A DNA stretch of 36,538 nt from an uncultured Clostridia bacterium (GTDB lineage Bacteria; Bacillota; Clostridia; TANB77; CAG-465), in contig CANQVI010000011.1 in the NCBI GenBank assembly GCA_947627255.1, positions 1-36,538 of the forward strand, read 5' to 3'. A model generated the notes under the pieces. The model was not told where the DNA came from and did no database searches. It saw nothing but the letters and a program-made list of their open reading frames with translations. Positions 17,844 through 25,768 of the stretch are shown here, one piece after another. Made by a program: the position numbers and the translations under genes. Numbering within the stretch: the first letter of the stretch is position 1; each line of letters starts with the position of its first letter.

Positions 17844-18398
17844 CTATATATCAAAAAAATATGTAGCTTCTAAATCTGCTTCATGCATAAGTAAAGCTAA
17901 TGGATATTTTTTAAAAGCCTGTCCTATTGTCTGATATAATTCTTTTGGCTCTGTAAATCCCATATGCCAACGAATACAATATTTTTCCTCACTAGTTAAC
18001 TTTATATATTCTGTAAGCATCATTACAGATTTTTCTCCATGTCCATATGGAATAGTATCATCTACTGTATAATATGGCACTTTTTCCCATACTCCAGCTT
18101 CATTTTTTACATTTCTAAAATCTACTTTATAATAGTTAACTTTGCATATATCATGAAGTAAAGCTATTATTTTTAAACTATCTTCAGATACATTTATTTC
18201 TATAGGAGAACTTTTAACTTTATTACATAGTATTTCATAAACTTTCATACTATGCTCAAGTAATCCTCCATCATAATCTCCATGAAATCTTGTACTTGCT
18301 GGTGCAGTATAAAAGTCTGTTTTTTCAATAAAATTAATAAGGTTATCTATTCCTTCTCTATTTGTACTTCTTAAAAGTTGCAAAAATTCCTCTTTCAT
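17844..18398 (-). CDS. HD-domain phosphohydrolase of unknown substrate
   Basis: A 184-residue HD-superfamily protein. The metal-binding residues are visible as the His in GGLLEHSMKVY, the HD pair in LLHDICKV, a His in YGHGEKSV, RWHMGF, and the late Asp in MHEADLEATYF, so a working hydrolase is likely. The N-terminal third carries APASTRFHGDYDGG, also seen in stand-alone clostridial HD proteins. It lies between ispA and uppS with 11-nt gaps on both sides, but no isoprenoid role is established. Nucleotide or cyclic-nucleotide hydrolysis is the default expectation. Confidence 0.8.
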   Translation of the reverse strand: MKEEFLQLLRSTNREGIDNLINFIEKTDFYTAPASTRFHGDYDGGLLEHSMKVYEILCNKVKSSPIEINVSEDSLKIIALLHDICKVNYYKVDFRNVKNEAGVWEKVPYYTVDDTIPYGHGEKSVMMLTEYIKLTSEEKYCIRWHMGFTEPKELYQTIGQAFKKYPLALLMHEADLEATYFFDI

Positions 18399-18409
18399 AT
18401 TCCCTCCTA

Positions 18410-19300
18410 TTAACGTTCTCTATCTTTTATATATAGAGCTAAATTTAATAAAAACTCTGATTTATCTCCAAATACACGTATACTAGACATTGCGTCATTT
18501 ATAACATCATCTAACATTTCTTGAGCTCTTTCAAGTCCATATTTTGTAACATAAGTTGCCTTATTCATTTCCCTATCATTACCTACTGGTTTTCCTGTTT
18601 TTTTACTATCTCCTATTTCAGATAAAATATCATCTTTTATTTGAAAAGCTAGTCCTATATTTTCTGCAAAATTAGTTAATACCTGTAATTCTTGATTAGT
18701 AGCTCCACCAAGTAAAGCACCAATTCTAACTGATTCTTTTATTAAAGCACCAGTTTTATTTCTGTGCATATATTCAAGTTGCTCTAATGTTAAAATTTCT
18801 CCAGAGCTAACAGTATCATAATATTCTCCTGCAATCATTCTATCTTTAGCTTTTACAAATTCATTTAAAGCCATAATTTTCATACTAATAGCCTTTATAT
18901 CTAATTCATCTCTTAAATCGTCTGTAATAACTACATTGGAATAATTAAATAATGCATCTCCTGCTAAAAGAGCTGTACATTCATCATACATTTTATGATT
19001 TGTAGGCTTGCCATGTCTAAAATCATCATTATCTATACATGGCATATCATCATGAATTAAACTAGCATTATGCACCATTTCCATACCTATAGCAAAAGGC
19101 AAACATTTTTCATAATCATCTTTAAATAATTTATATGTAGCAAACATTAATATAGGTCTTACTCTTTTTCCACCTGCTAAAAGACTATATCTCATAGATT
19201 CTCTAAGTCTTTTTTCATATGGATTTTCTTCATTAAAATATTCATTTAATTTATCATCAATATAATTTTGATAATTTTTCATTTCTTCTTTAAAGTTCAT
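18410..19300 (-). CDS. ispA: polyprenyl synthetase, probably farnesyl diphosphate synthase
   Basis: A trans-prenyltransferase that extends DMAPP/GPP with isopentenyl diphosphate. LLAGGKRVRPIL (residues 40-51), the first aspartate-rich motif with Asp84, Asp85 and Asp90 (DDMPCID), HGKPTNHKMY, LLAGDALF and the second aspartate-rich motif FQIKDDILSEIGD near 220 are all intact. The four-residue DDxxxxD insertion matches bacterial (type II) FPP/short-chain synthases. 296 residues, normal length. GGGAGG lies 6 nt before the ATG. First gene of the isoprenoid operon. Confidence 0.92.
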   Translation of the reverse strand: MNFKEEMKNYQNYIDDKLNEYFNEENPYEKRLRESMRYSLLAGGKRVRPILMFATYKLFKDDYEKCLPFAIGMEMVHNASLIHDDMPCIDNDDFRHGKPTNHKMYDECTALLAGDALFNYSNVVITDDLRDELDIKAISMKIMALNEFVKAKDRMIAGEYYDTVSSGEILTLEQLEYMHRNKTGALIKESVRIGALLGGATNQELQVLTNFAENIGLAFQIKDDILSEIGDSKKTGKPVGNDREMNKATYVTKYGLERAQEMLDDVINDAMSSIRVFGDKSEFLLNLALYIKDRER

Positions 19301-19371
19301 TTTTCCTCCCTCAACAAGTTATTTATTACTTGTCTTATTACATATAATTTTCCTCTTTCGACATTATATTT

Positions 19372-19399
19372 ATTATACCATATTTTTTATAATCTTCAA
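19372..19399 (-). promoter_or_regulatory. promoter of ispA-HD-uppS
   Basis: On the minus strand TTGAAG (19399-19394), 16-bp spacer ending ATGG, TATAAT (19377-19372). The leader to ispA is about 65 nt. Confidence 0.6.
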
Positions 19400-19424
19400 T
19401 TTTATTATCTAAAAAAGTAGATAT

Positions 19425-19459
19425 AAATAAAAAAGAAGTGAACCTTTTAAGTTCACTTC
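19425..19459 (-). terminator. intrinsic terminator of the secreted-protein gene
   Basis: A perfect 9-bp stem GAAGTGAAC/GTTCACTTC with a 7-nt loop lies 11 nt after the stop codon, with T-rich flanks on both strands. Confidence 0.8.
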
Positions 19460-19470
19460 AATTTTTTTAT

Positions 19471-20385
19471 CTATTTTTCATTAGTTAAAATTACTCTGTT
19501 AATTCTATGTAGTCTAATTTTTTTCTTTTTTTCATCAACTTTATCATCATTTGTACTTACAGACATTTTTCTTAAATAATGCATTGTACTATCCATTGTT
19601 GTAACAGCACTTTTTATTGTATCAGTAATTCTAACTTTTTTGAAATTGCTAATTGTATCTACTTTTTTCTTATTTGTTATTTCAGTTAGCTTTTGACTAA
19701 TTTGTTTCATAACTTCTGTTTCTTTTTGAGAAATATCTGTACTTTCTTCTTCGTTAACTTTATATAAATTTTCTGCAATATTATTTACTTTAATATTCTC
19801 TATTTTCTTTTCTTCTTTTTCTACTTTTACTGGTACTTCAATTTCCTCTTTATTAATCTCTGGTTCTTCATAAGTTTCTGTCTCTATAGGAATTTCCTCT
19901 TTTGGTAATTCTTCAGATGTTTGTTCTTCTTCAATAATAGTAATTTCTTCTGACATTTTTATATCTTGTAATAAGAAGATGTCTTCATATACATTTTTGT
20001 TTGCATTATATACTTGAATTATTTTACTACTAAAATCTTGGACATATCCATCTGGAATATATGCTATTTTATATTGATATAATCCATAAGGAACATTGCT
20101 TAGTATTATTTTACCATTCTCATCACTTTCTAATGCTAAGTTTGTATTACTAAATAGCTCTAGTTCTCTAACATCACACCACTCATCATTATAATTATAA
20201 TACAATTCTAATTTAACACCTGGTAATGGATCATCTGTTTCATAGTTAGCAGTTTCCATATCTTCTGTAGAAAATATATCAAATTCTATTCTACCATCAT
20301 TCATTATTTCTTCACTTGCAAACACATTACTAAATAAGCTAAAGCACATAATTAAATTAAATAATACTATACTACACCTTCTCAT
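19471..20385 (-). CDS. secreted protein with one Cna-B/SpaA-like domain and a Glu/Lys-rich tail
   Basis: No named family recognised. The first 24 residues form a signal peptide (MRRC, a hydrophobic core with LIMCFSLF, then NVFASEE with an Ala-Ser-Glu cleavage region). Residues about 45-130 resemble a prealbumin-like Cna-B/SpaA fold: PLPGVKLELYYN, then DENGKIILSNVPYGLYQYK. A Glu-rich stretch follows (about 155-210, with EE, EIP and EVP repeats), then a basic C-terminus. There is no LPxTG motif and no C-terminal membrane helix, so anchoring, if any, is unexplained. GTG at 20394 is in frame, but the GAGGTGAG ribosome binding site overlaps it, so the ATG at 20385 is chosen (304 residues). Own promoter and terminator. 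Confidence 0.72.
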   Translation of the reverse strand: MRRCSIVLFNLIMCFSLFSNVFASEEIMNDGRIEFDIFSTEDMETANYETDDPLPGVKLELYYNYNDEWCDVRELELFSNTNLALESDENGKIILSNVPYGLYQYKIAYIPDGYVQDFSSKIIQVYNANKNVYEDIFLLQDIKMSEEITIIEEEQTSEELPKEEIPIETETYEEPEINKEEIEVPVKVEKEEKKIENIKVNNIAENLYKVNEEESTDISQKETEVMKQISQKLTEITNKKKVDTISNFKKVRITDTIKSAVTTMDSTMHYLRKMSVSTNDDKVDEKKKKIRLHRINRVILTNEK

Positions 20386-20408
20386 TTTTCTCACCTCTTC
20401 ATACTTAT

Positions 20409-20437
20409 ATTATACCACATTTTTAGAATTATGTTAA
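20409..20437 (-). promoter_or_regulatory. promoter of the secreted-protein gene
   Basis: On the minus strand TTAACA (20437-20432), 17-bp spacer ending TGTGG, TATAAT (20414-20409). Confidence 0.7.
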
Positions 20438-20614
20438 GTTCTTATGAATATTGAAGCACTGAAAAATAGCTATTTTGATGTGTTTTTATTTACTTAGGTA
20501 TTTTACAATATTTAAAATTATGTAATCTATTTTGCATTATTTAATTAATTTTACTTATTTTCTAAAATTTTAAAAATGTAAAATTAATGTTCTAAAGCAG
20601 TAATATTACATTTT

Positions 20615-20644
20615 TGTTACAAAAAATCCCTTATAGGGATTTTT
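20615..20644 (-). terminator. intrinsic terminator of radA-disA
   Basis: A hairpin AAAATCCC/GGGATTTT with a 5-nt loop lies just after the disA stop, followed by a T-rich run on the minus strand. Confidence 0.72.
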
Positions 20645-20646
20645 AA

Positions 20647-21729
20647 TTATATATTATATAATTTTAAAATATTTTGTTCTTGTAATCTCTTTAATGACTG
20701 ATTTATTATTTTTGCACGTCTTTCTCCTATTCCATCTACATCATCAAGTTGCGATACTGTCGCATTACATACCATTTGTAAACTTCCAAATGATTCTATT
20801 ATTTTTTCTATAACACTAGTAGGCATTTTAGGAATTTTATTTAAAACTCTATAGCCTCTTGGAGAAACATTTCTATCTAAAAGTTCAGTTGTGCTATCAG
20901 AATCATAGCCTAATATTTTTATTATTTTTTCAGAATCAATGAGTCCTTTTCTATCCATTTTTCTTATTTCTTCTAATATAGTATCTTCATTTCTTCTAGA
21001 TTTCTTTTTTGATTGTACCATATAATCTTGTATAATTTGTTTTTCTTCTTGTTCAACATTATCTATTAGTTCTAATAGCTGTATATTAATTAGTCTACCT
21101 TCATTTCCAAGCTCTACTATTGTTCTTTCGACTTCCGCTTTCATTCTCATTATCATTTCACTTCTATATATTGCATTTGCAACAAGCTCTAGATATACTA
21201 TATCATCAAATTCATGTTCTGTAAGAACACTTAACATATGATCAAATACTTTTTTATATTTTTCTAATGTTTCTAGCATTTGTGTTGCTTCCATAATAAC
21301 TGTTTCTGTATCATTTATAACATACCTATAATCGCCTTTAAAAATAGTTATTATTCCTCTTCTTTGAGATATACATATTACTATCTCATTAGTTTGTTTT
21401 GCAACACGTTCTGCTGTTCTATGTCTTGTTCCTGTTTCATTTGTCTTTATCTTGTAATCTGGAATAAGTTGCACATTAGCTCTTAATATTTTCTTTACAT
21501 CACTACTTACTACAATAGCACCATCCATTTTAGATAATTCATATATACTTGCTGGTGTAAATTCTAAATCTAATTTAAATCCACCATCTACTATATCCAT
21601 TACTTCTTCACTTTCAGATAATACTATTAAAGCACCTGTTTTGGCTTTTAATATATTATCTAGCCCTTCTCTTAAAGTTGTTCCTGGAGCGACTTTCTTT
21701 AATATTTCTACTATTTCTTCTTGACTCAA
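20647..21729 (-). CDS. disA: DNA integrity scanning protein DisA, diadenylate cyclase
   Basis: DisA makes the second messenger c-di-AMP from two ATP and lowers its output when it meets branched DNA. The N-terminal DAC domain has the catalytic DGA (residues 69-71, SKMDGAIVV) and RHR (102-104, GTRHRTAERV) motifs, so it should be active. A central helical spine follows, and the C-terminal helix-hairpin-helix DNA-binding region includes DDVDGIGERRAKIIN. 360 residues, typical. It starts 13 nt after radA; the radA-disA pairing is standard in Firmicutes. Confidence 0.96.
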   Translation of the reverse strand: MSQEEIVEILKKVAPGTTLREGLDNILKAKTGALIVLSESEEVMDIVDGGFKLDLEFTPASIYELSKMDGAIVVSSDVKKILRANVQLIPDYKIKTNETGTRHRTAERVAKQTNEIVICISQRRGIITIFKGDYRYVINDTETVIMEATQMLETLEKYKKVFDHMLSVLTEHEFDDIVYLELVANAIYRSEMIMRMKAEVERTIVELGNEGRLINIQLLELIDNVEQEEKQIIQDYMVQSKKKSRRNEDTILEEIRKMDRKGLIDSEKIIKILGYDSDSTTELLDRNVSPRGYRVLNKIPKMPTSVIEKIIESFGSLQMVCNATVSQLDDVDGIGERRAKIINQSLKRLQEQNILKLYNI

Positions 21730-21742
21730 TTTATTACCACCT

Positions 21743-23110
21743 TTACTTTATTATCATATTAATTGTTTCATCAATAGATGATACTCCTATTAAAGTTGCA
21801 TCTACTTTTTCTTTTAAATCTTGTATCTGTTTTTTATTTGTATATATTTTTTCATAGCCTAATTTAGAAATTTCCTTTATTCTTTTTTCAAAATTAGTTA
21901 TATTTCTAATTTCACCAGTAAGCCCTATTTCACCTAAGAATACTGTTTTAGGTGAAATTACTATATTTTTATAACTAGAGACAATAGCCATTGCTACACT
22001 TAAATCTACAGCTGGCTCATCTACTTTCATTCCACCTATTATATTTACATATATATCTTGTGTACTTAAATTTAAATTACATCTTTTTTCAAGTACAGCA
22101 ATAAGCATATTTAACCTATTTAAATCTATACCATTTGCTACCCTTCTTGGCATATTATAATATGAGTGAGTTGTTAAAGCCTGTACTTCCATTAATATAG
22201 TTGATGTACCTTCAACTGTTGCAGCAATAGCAGTTCCAGGTAAATTTTTATCTGATTTAGTTAAAAATATATCTGACATATTTTTAACTTCTACCATTCC
22301 CTCATCTTTCATATCAAAAATACCTATTTCATTTGTAGAGCCAAATCTATTCTTTACACCTCTAACTATTCTATGACTTAAAAATCTTTCGCCTTCTATA
22401 TATATAACTGTATCTACCATATGCTCTAAAATTCTTGGTCCAGCTATTACTCCGTCTTTTGTTACATGCCCTATAACTATTGTAGTAATTCCATTTCTTT
22501 TAGATAAATACATTAGTCTTGCTGTTACTTCTTTTACTTGTGAAATACTACCAGGAGTAGAACTAATTTGTTCATCATACATAGTTTGAATAGAATCTAT
22601 AATACAGAATTTAGGCTTAACACTTTCGATTTTTTCTTCAATATTAGATATATTAGTTTCATTTAAAAATAGTATATTTTCAGAGTTTACTTTTAATCTA
22701 TCAGCTCTTAATTTGACTTGAGTTTCAGATTCTTCACCAGAAATATATAATACTTTTCCAATCTCAGAAAGTTTTGAACAAACCTGCATAATTAAAGTAG
22801 ATTTTCCAATACCTGGCTCTCCACCTATTAAATTTAATGAACCCTGAACAATACCGCCACCAAATACCCTATTTAATTCTTCATATCCAGTATTTAGTCT
22901 TATTTCTTTTGTTACTACGATATCATTTAATTTTTTAACATCACTATTTTGTGAAAAAGTAGATGAATATCCATTTTGATTTTTAGTTGTTTTTTTATTT
23001 ACTTTTTCTTCTACAAAACTATTCCAGCTATTACAACCTGGACACTTTCCAAGCCATTTTGCTGACTCATATCCACATTCTTTACAAAAAAATACAGTAT
23101 TTGTTGCCAT
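21743..23110 (-). CDS. radA: DNA repair protein RadA
   Basis: RadA (Sms) is a RecA-like hexameric helicase that promotes branch migration in recombination. The N-terminal zinc finger has Cys9, Cys12, Cys23 and Cys26 (FFCKECGYESAKW, CPGCNSW). The Walker A GGEPGIGKST is near residues 95-104, the RadA-specific KNRFG motif near 252, and the C-terminal Lon-protease-like domain has GEIGLTGEIRNI. 455 residues, normal. GGAGG lies before the ATG. First gene of radA-disA; a palindrome lies in its 5' leader. Confidence 0.96.
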   Translation of the reverse strand: MATNTVFFCKECGYESAKWLGKCPGCNSWNSFVEEKVNKKTTKNQNGYSSTFSQNSDVKKLNDIVVTKEIRLNTGYEELNRVFGGGIVQGSLNLIGGEPGIGKSTLIMQVCSKLSEIGKVLYISGEESETQVKLRADRLKVNSENILFLNETNISNIEEKIESVKPKFCIIDSIQTMYDEQISSTPGSISQVKEVTARLMYLSKRNGITTIVIGHVTKDGVIAGPRILEHMVDTVIYIEGERFLSHRIVRGVKNRFGSTNEIGIFDMKDEGMVEVKNMSDIFLTKSDKNLPGTAIAATVEGTSTILMEVQALTTHSYYNMPRRVANGIDLNRLNMLIAVLEKRCNLNLSTQDIYVNIIGGMKVDEPAVDLSVAMAIVSSYKNIVISPKTVFLGEIGLTGEIRNITNFEKRIKEISKLGYEKIYTNKKQIQDLKEKVDATLIGVSSIDETINMIIK

Positions 23111-23124
23111 ATATTCCTCCTAGA

Positions 23125-23178
23125 GTATTAACTATTTTAATACCTTTTTATTATATCATTTTTAAGTTGATTTAACAA
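23125..23178 (-). promoter_or_regulatory. promoter and leader palindrome of radA-disA
   Basis: On the minus strand TTGTTA (23178-23173), 17-bp spacer ending ATGA, TATAAT (23155-23150). A perfect inverted repeat GTATTAA-N5-TTAATAC (23125-23143) lies between the predicted start of transcription and the ribosome binding site. Confidence 0.6.
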
Positions 23179-23205
23179 GAAAAAAGCACGATATACGTGC
23201 TTTTT
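23177..23205 (-). terminator. intrinsic terminator of DGPDF paralogue 2
   Basis: Perfect 10-bp stem AAAAAGCACG/CGTGCTTTTT with an ATATA loop, T-rich on both sides and just past the stop codon. It overlaps the radA -35 region. Confidence 0.82.
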
Positions 23206-23208
23206 ATC

Positions 23209-23910
23209 TTAGTTTAATTCATTTAAATATTGATTATATTTTGTTACTAACTCATCTGTACTAAATACTATATTTTTTCCTTGTATTTCCCAATCGTTTT
23301 GGTTCTCTTTTAAGAAATCTAGTATTTCATTACTTTTATTTAACATACTGATTAAATCATCTATAGCCTCAGATGCTTCATTTTCAGTTTCACTTGTATC
23401 AGATGTTGCTAGTTCTTCATATACCTTTTTATATTTATTTTTAACATTTTTTGCTTCTATATAAGTCATTATTTTTTCATTAGTTGTTAATTCTTCTACT
23501 CTAGATTTTATAGTTTCTAGTTGTGCTACTTTAGTTGCAATATATTCCTTTGTTGCAACAAAATCTGGTCCATCAGAAGCATAATTATCTGCAGATAATA
23601 TTTCAGTTAATTCTTCCTCTTGTGATATTTGTACCATTTCATCTACCACATTCATAACGTCACTTAAATATTCTTTTAATGCATCTTCAACAGGTAGATA
23701 TTCTCCACTTGTTACTCTTGAATCAAGTTTTGCTTTAATTTCATCCATATTCATAGAAGAAGTTAGCTCATTTATTTCATTTAATTCATCTACTAATGCA
23801 TTTTTTTGTTTATTATTATTTACTGCATTCACTATAGATATAGCTGAAACTACTAATACAGCAACTACAACAAGGCTAATTGCTATAAAAATTATTTTTT
23901 TCTTATTCAT
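23209..23910 (-). CDS. membrane-anchored coiled-coil protein, DGPDF family paralogue 2
   Basis: No named family recognised. The 233-residue protein has one N-terminal transmembrane helix (about residues 5-28, Val/Ile-rich) followed by a charged, mostly helical outside domain. It shares with the protein at 9539-10213 the motif NYASDGPDF near residue 112, the spacing after it, and the C-terminal block FLKENQNDW...KYNQYL. A TATAAT -10 lies at 23933-23938, about 25 nt before the start, without a good -35. GGAGGT lies 8 nt before the ATG. Predicted location is the outer face of the membrane; function unknown. Confidence 0.75.
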   Translation of the reverse strand: MNKKKIIFIAISLVVVAVLVVSAISIVNAVNNNKQKNALVDELNEINELTSSMNMDEIKAKLDSRVTSGEYLPVEDALKEYLSDVMNVVDEMVQISQEEELTEILSADNYASDGPDFVATKEYIATKVAQLETIKSRVEELTTNEKIMTYIEAKNVKNKYKKVYEELATSDTSETENEASEAIDDLISMLNKSNEILDFLKENQNDWEIQGKNIVFSTDELVTKYNQYLNELN

Positions 23911-23980
23911 TTTTCATACCTCCATTAACGTCATTATACAATATTTTTCAATACAAATCTACATTATTTTAATATTTTTG

Positions 23981-24622
23981 CTAACTTATTCTATAATGCC
24001 CAATTATTTCATTTGTGTAAAATCCTAATACATCTTCTTCATAATTCTTTTGAAATGGATTTGCATGATGGATTAAATATGGTATTCCATCATTATTCCT
24101 TTTATCTGATACTATACCAATATGAGTTTTAAATACCACAATATCTCCACCTTGCCAATTTTCTATATCATTTAAATCTAAGGTTAAAGATATAGCATTT
24201 CTTTTAAAATATACACTTAGGTTTCTTACTCTTCTAAAATCTATATTTATATCTACCTTTCCTATATTATATTCCTCTTTATTCGCAATAATATCTTCAT
24301 TTACAAGTTTCATTAAGTCATATCCTGAATTTAACATAGCATATGCTACAACATCTGTGCATACTCCATATTCATCATTTGTATATCCAGAAGTATAATA
24401 TTTACTTTTATATATTGGTTTTTTGCTTATATATTCTCTTGCATTATTTAAAATATCTGTTTGATCATCTATACCATCGCTGTCCATATCTATATTACTA
24501 ATATACTGTGGTATATCATATTTAACAGGTACATTTATATTTTTTACTAGATTAAAAATATAATATATTGTAATTGCGATTATACAAAAATATATAACAT
24601 ATTTAAAAACATTTTTTAACAT
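23981..24622 (-). CDS. DUF1287 family protein, NlpC/P60-like fold, membrane-anchored
   Basis: DUF1287 (COG3738) proteins have a circularly arranged NlpC/P60-like fold and are suspected peptidoglycan or amide hydrolases. This one has an N-terminal membrane helix (about residues 8-27), a DMDSDGIDDQTD acidic loop that looks Ca-binding, the candidate nucleophile Cys88 in YGVCTDVVAYAM, then DFRRVRNL and a GDIVVFKTHIGIVSD segment with the candidate catalytic His, and LIHHANP near the end. All expected motifs are present. AAGGAG precedes the ATG. It starts 12 nt after the DUF84 gene and is the last gene of a three-gene operon. Wall remodelling is inference from fold and topology. Confidence 0.82.
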   Translation of the reverse strand: MLKNVFKYVIYFCIIAITIYYIFNLVKNINVPVKYDIPQYISNIDMDSDGIDDQTDILNNAREYISKKPIYKSKYYTSGYTNDEYGVCTDVVAYAMLNSGYDLMKLVNEDIIANKEEYNIGKVDINIDFRRVRNLSVYFKRNAISLTLDLNDIENWQGGDIVVFKTHIGIVSDKRNNDGIPYLIHHANPFQKNYEEDVLGFYTNEIIGHYRIS

Positions 24623-24634
24623 ATATTATTCTCC

Positions 24635-25171
24635 TTAGCTTATATCATTCCAATTACTATTTATATATTGAGTTAAGGCCATGATAAATGCCTCTTTAGT
24701 TAGGTCAATTCTATCAATTACATTTTTAGTTAAAAAACTTATTCCACCTTTACTACTTCTTAAATCCGTAGCATTAAAAATTCTATCCATTACTTTTCCT
24801 AAATCTTTAGTAATTATTTCATCTACATATTTATCTGGAACAGGAAAAGCAGGGCTTGTACCAAAACTCTCATATCCATTTTTGTCTTTTATTACTGCTA
24901 TATTTATTATTACCCATTTTCCAAGTAAATTAGTAATACCAGATTCAATGCCTAAAAAATATTCTGCATCAATATTGTTTTCCTTAGCATATTCAATTAA
25001 ATTATTTACCCTATTTCTAGCACCTTCATAAATTTCATTATTTACTGGCTCATCACTAACATCTGAAGATACTGGTATGCCAGTTACATCTACATCTTCA
25101 AAATATGTAGAAAAAGCTCTTTTTGCTCCTTCAATTTTTCCTGGATTTTTACTACCAATTAAAACTTTCAT
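24635..25171 (-). CDS. inosine/xanthosine triphosphatase, DUF84/YjjX family
   Basis: NTPase_I-T (DUF84) enzymes hydrolyse non-canonical purine triphosphates such as ITP and XTP, protecting nucleic acids. The N-terminus MKVLIGSKNPGKIEGAKRAF is the family signature, followed by SDVSDEPVNNEI, ARNRV, FLGIESGI and late SSKGGISFLTK. 178 residues, typical. Its ATG overlaps the stop of the upstream MazG-like gene (ATGA), so translation is coupled. Both act on damaged or unwanted nucleotides, so the pairing makes functional sense. Confidence 0.88.
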   Translation of the reverse strand: MKVLIGSKNPGKIEGAKRAFSTYFEDVDVTGIPVSSDVSDEPVNNEIYEGARNRVNNLIEYAKENNIDAEYFLGIESGITNLLGKWVIINIAVIKDKNGYESFGTSPAFPVPDKYVDEIITKDLGKVMDRIFNATDLRSSKGGISFLTKNVIDRIDLTKEAFIMALTQYINSNWNDIS

Positions 25172-25506
25172 ACTTCCTCCTTATTACTAATAACTTTTTC
25201 TAAGAATATTTTATTATCAAAAGCACCTCTTTTTAGACTTTTATTATTAGAGATATTAATAACATCGTCTAAAGTAGCATTTTCAAGTTTTGCCAAGTAT
25301 TTTATAACTTCCAGCATATCTGCAAGTTCTTCAACACGCTCTTTTCCACTTGATTTTAGTACTTCATTATACTCCTCGTTTAATTTTCTTTCTAAAGCCT
25401 CTTTATATTCTTCATCATTTAAAATTCTAGTTATAGGCTTTTCATTATTTGATAGTATTATATCTGGTATTTTATCTCTAACTAATTTATTATATAATTT
25501 CTCCAT
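25168..25506 (-). CDS. MazG-like / phosphoribosyl-ATP pyrophosphohydrolase-like nucleotide pyrophosphohydrolase
   Basis: A 112-residue all-alpha NTP pyrophosphatase superfamily protein. The N-terminal YNKLVRDKIPDII is the hallmark of the stand-alone group, and the metal-binding acids lie in KLNEEYNEVL and VEELADMLEVIKYL. Substrate is unknown; house-cleaning of modified dNTPs is the family expectation. First gene of the MazG-DUF84-DUF1287 operon, overlapping the next gene by 4 bp. GAGAGGT precedes the ATG. Confidence 0.85.
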   Translation of the reverse strand: MEKLYNKLVRDKIPDIILSNNEKPITRILNDEEYKEALERKLNEEYNEVLKSSGKERVEELADMLEVIKYLAKLENATLDDVINISNNKSLKRGAFDNKIFLEKVISNKEEV

Positions 25507-25529
25507 AGTTTACCTCTCAATTCATATAT

Positions 25530-25539
25530 ATTATACCAT
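25530..25539 (-). promoter_or_regulatory. extended -10 promoter of the MazG-DUF84-DUF1287 operon
   Basis: On the minus strand TATGGTATAAT (TATAAT at 25535-25530), 24 nt before the start codon, without a clear -35. Confidence 0.5.
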
Positions 25540-25718
25540 ATTTATATATGTGGTACTATATATTTAAAATTATTCATTAACTTTATTAATGATTGATTTT
25601 CATATATTTTTTAATTGTTATTAAAAATAATAATTGTAAATATATAATTATCATAATTCGATAAAATAATATAATAAACTTCTACCAGTTAAACTATCTA
25701 ATGATTTTCTATAAATAG

Positions 25719-25747
25719 AAAGACAAGAAAAATAGTTTCTTGTCTTT
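25719..25747 (-). terminator. hairpin, probable terminator of the coiled-coil gene
   Basis: A perfect 12-bp stem AAAGACAAGAAA/TTTCTTGTCTTT with a 5-nt loop lies 22 nt after the stop of the gene at 25769. The T-run is stronger on the plus strand than on the minus strand, so the working direction is uncertain. Confidence 0.6.
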
Positions 25748-25768
25748 TTACATCAAAAATATAAATAA

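Noticed and set aside
20462-20475. AT-rich palindrome AAAATAGCTATTTT in the gap between the secreted-protein promoter and disA
   Set aside because: Short self-complementary AT stretches are expected by chance at this base composition, and it lies near no start or stop signal.
24681-25031. 116-residue plus-strand ORF opposite the DUF84 gene
   Set aside because: Antisense shadow; hydrophobic only because of the reverse frame, and no ribosome binding site.
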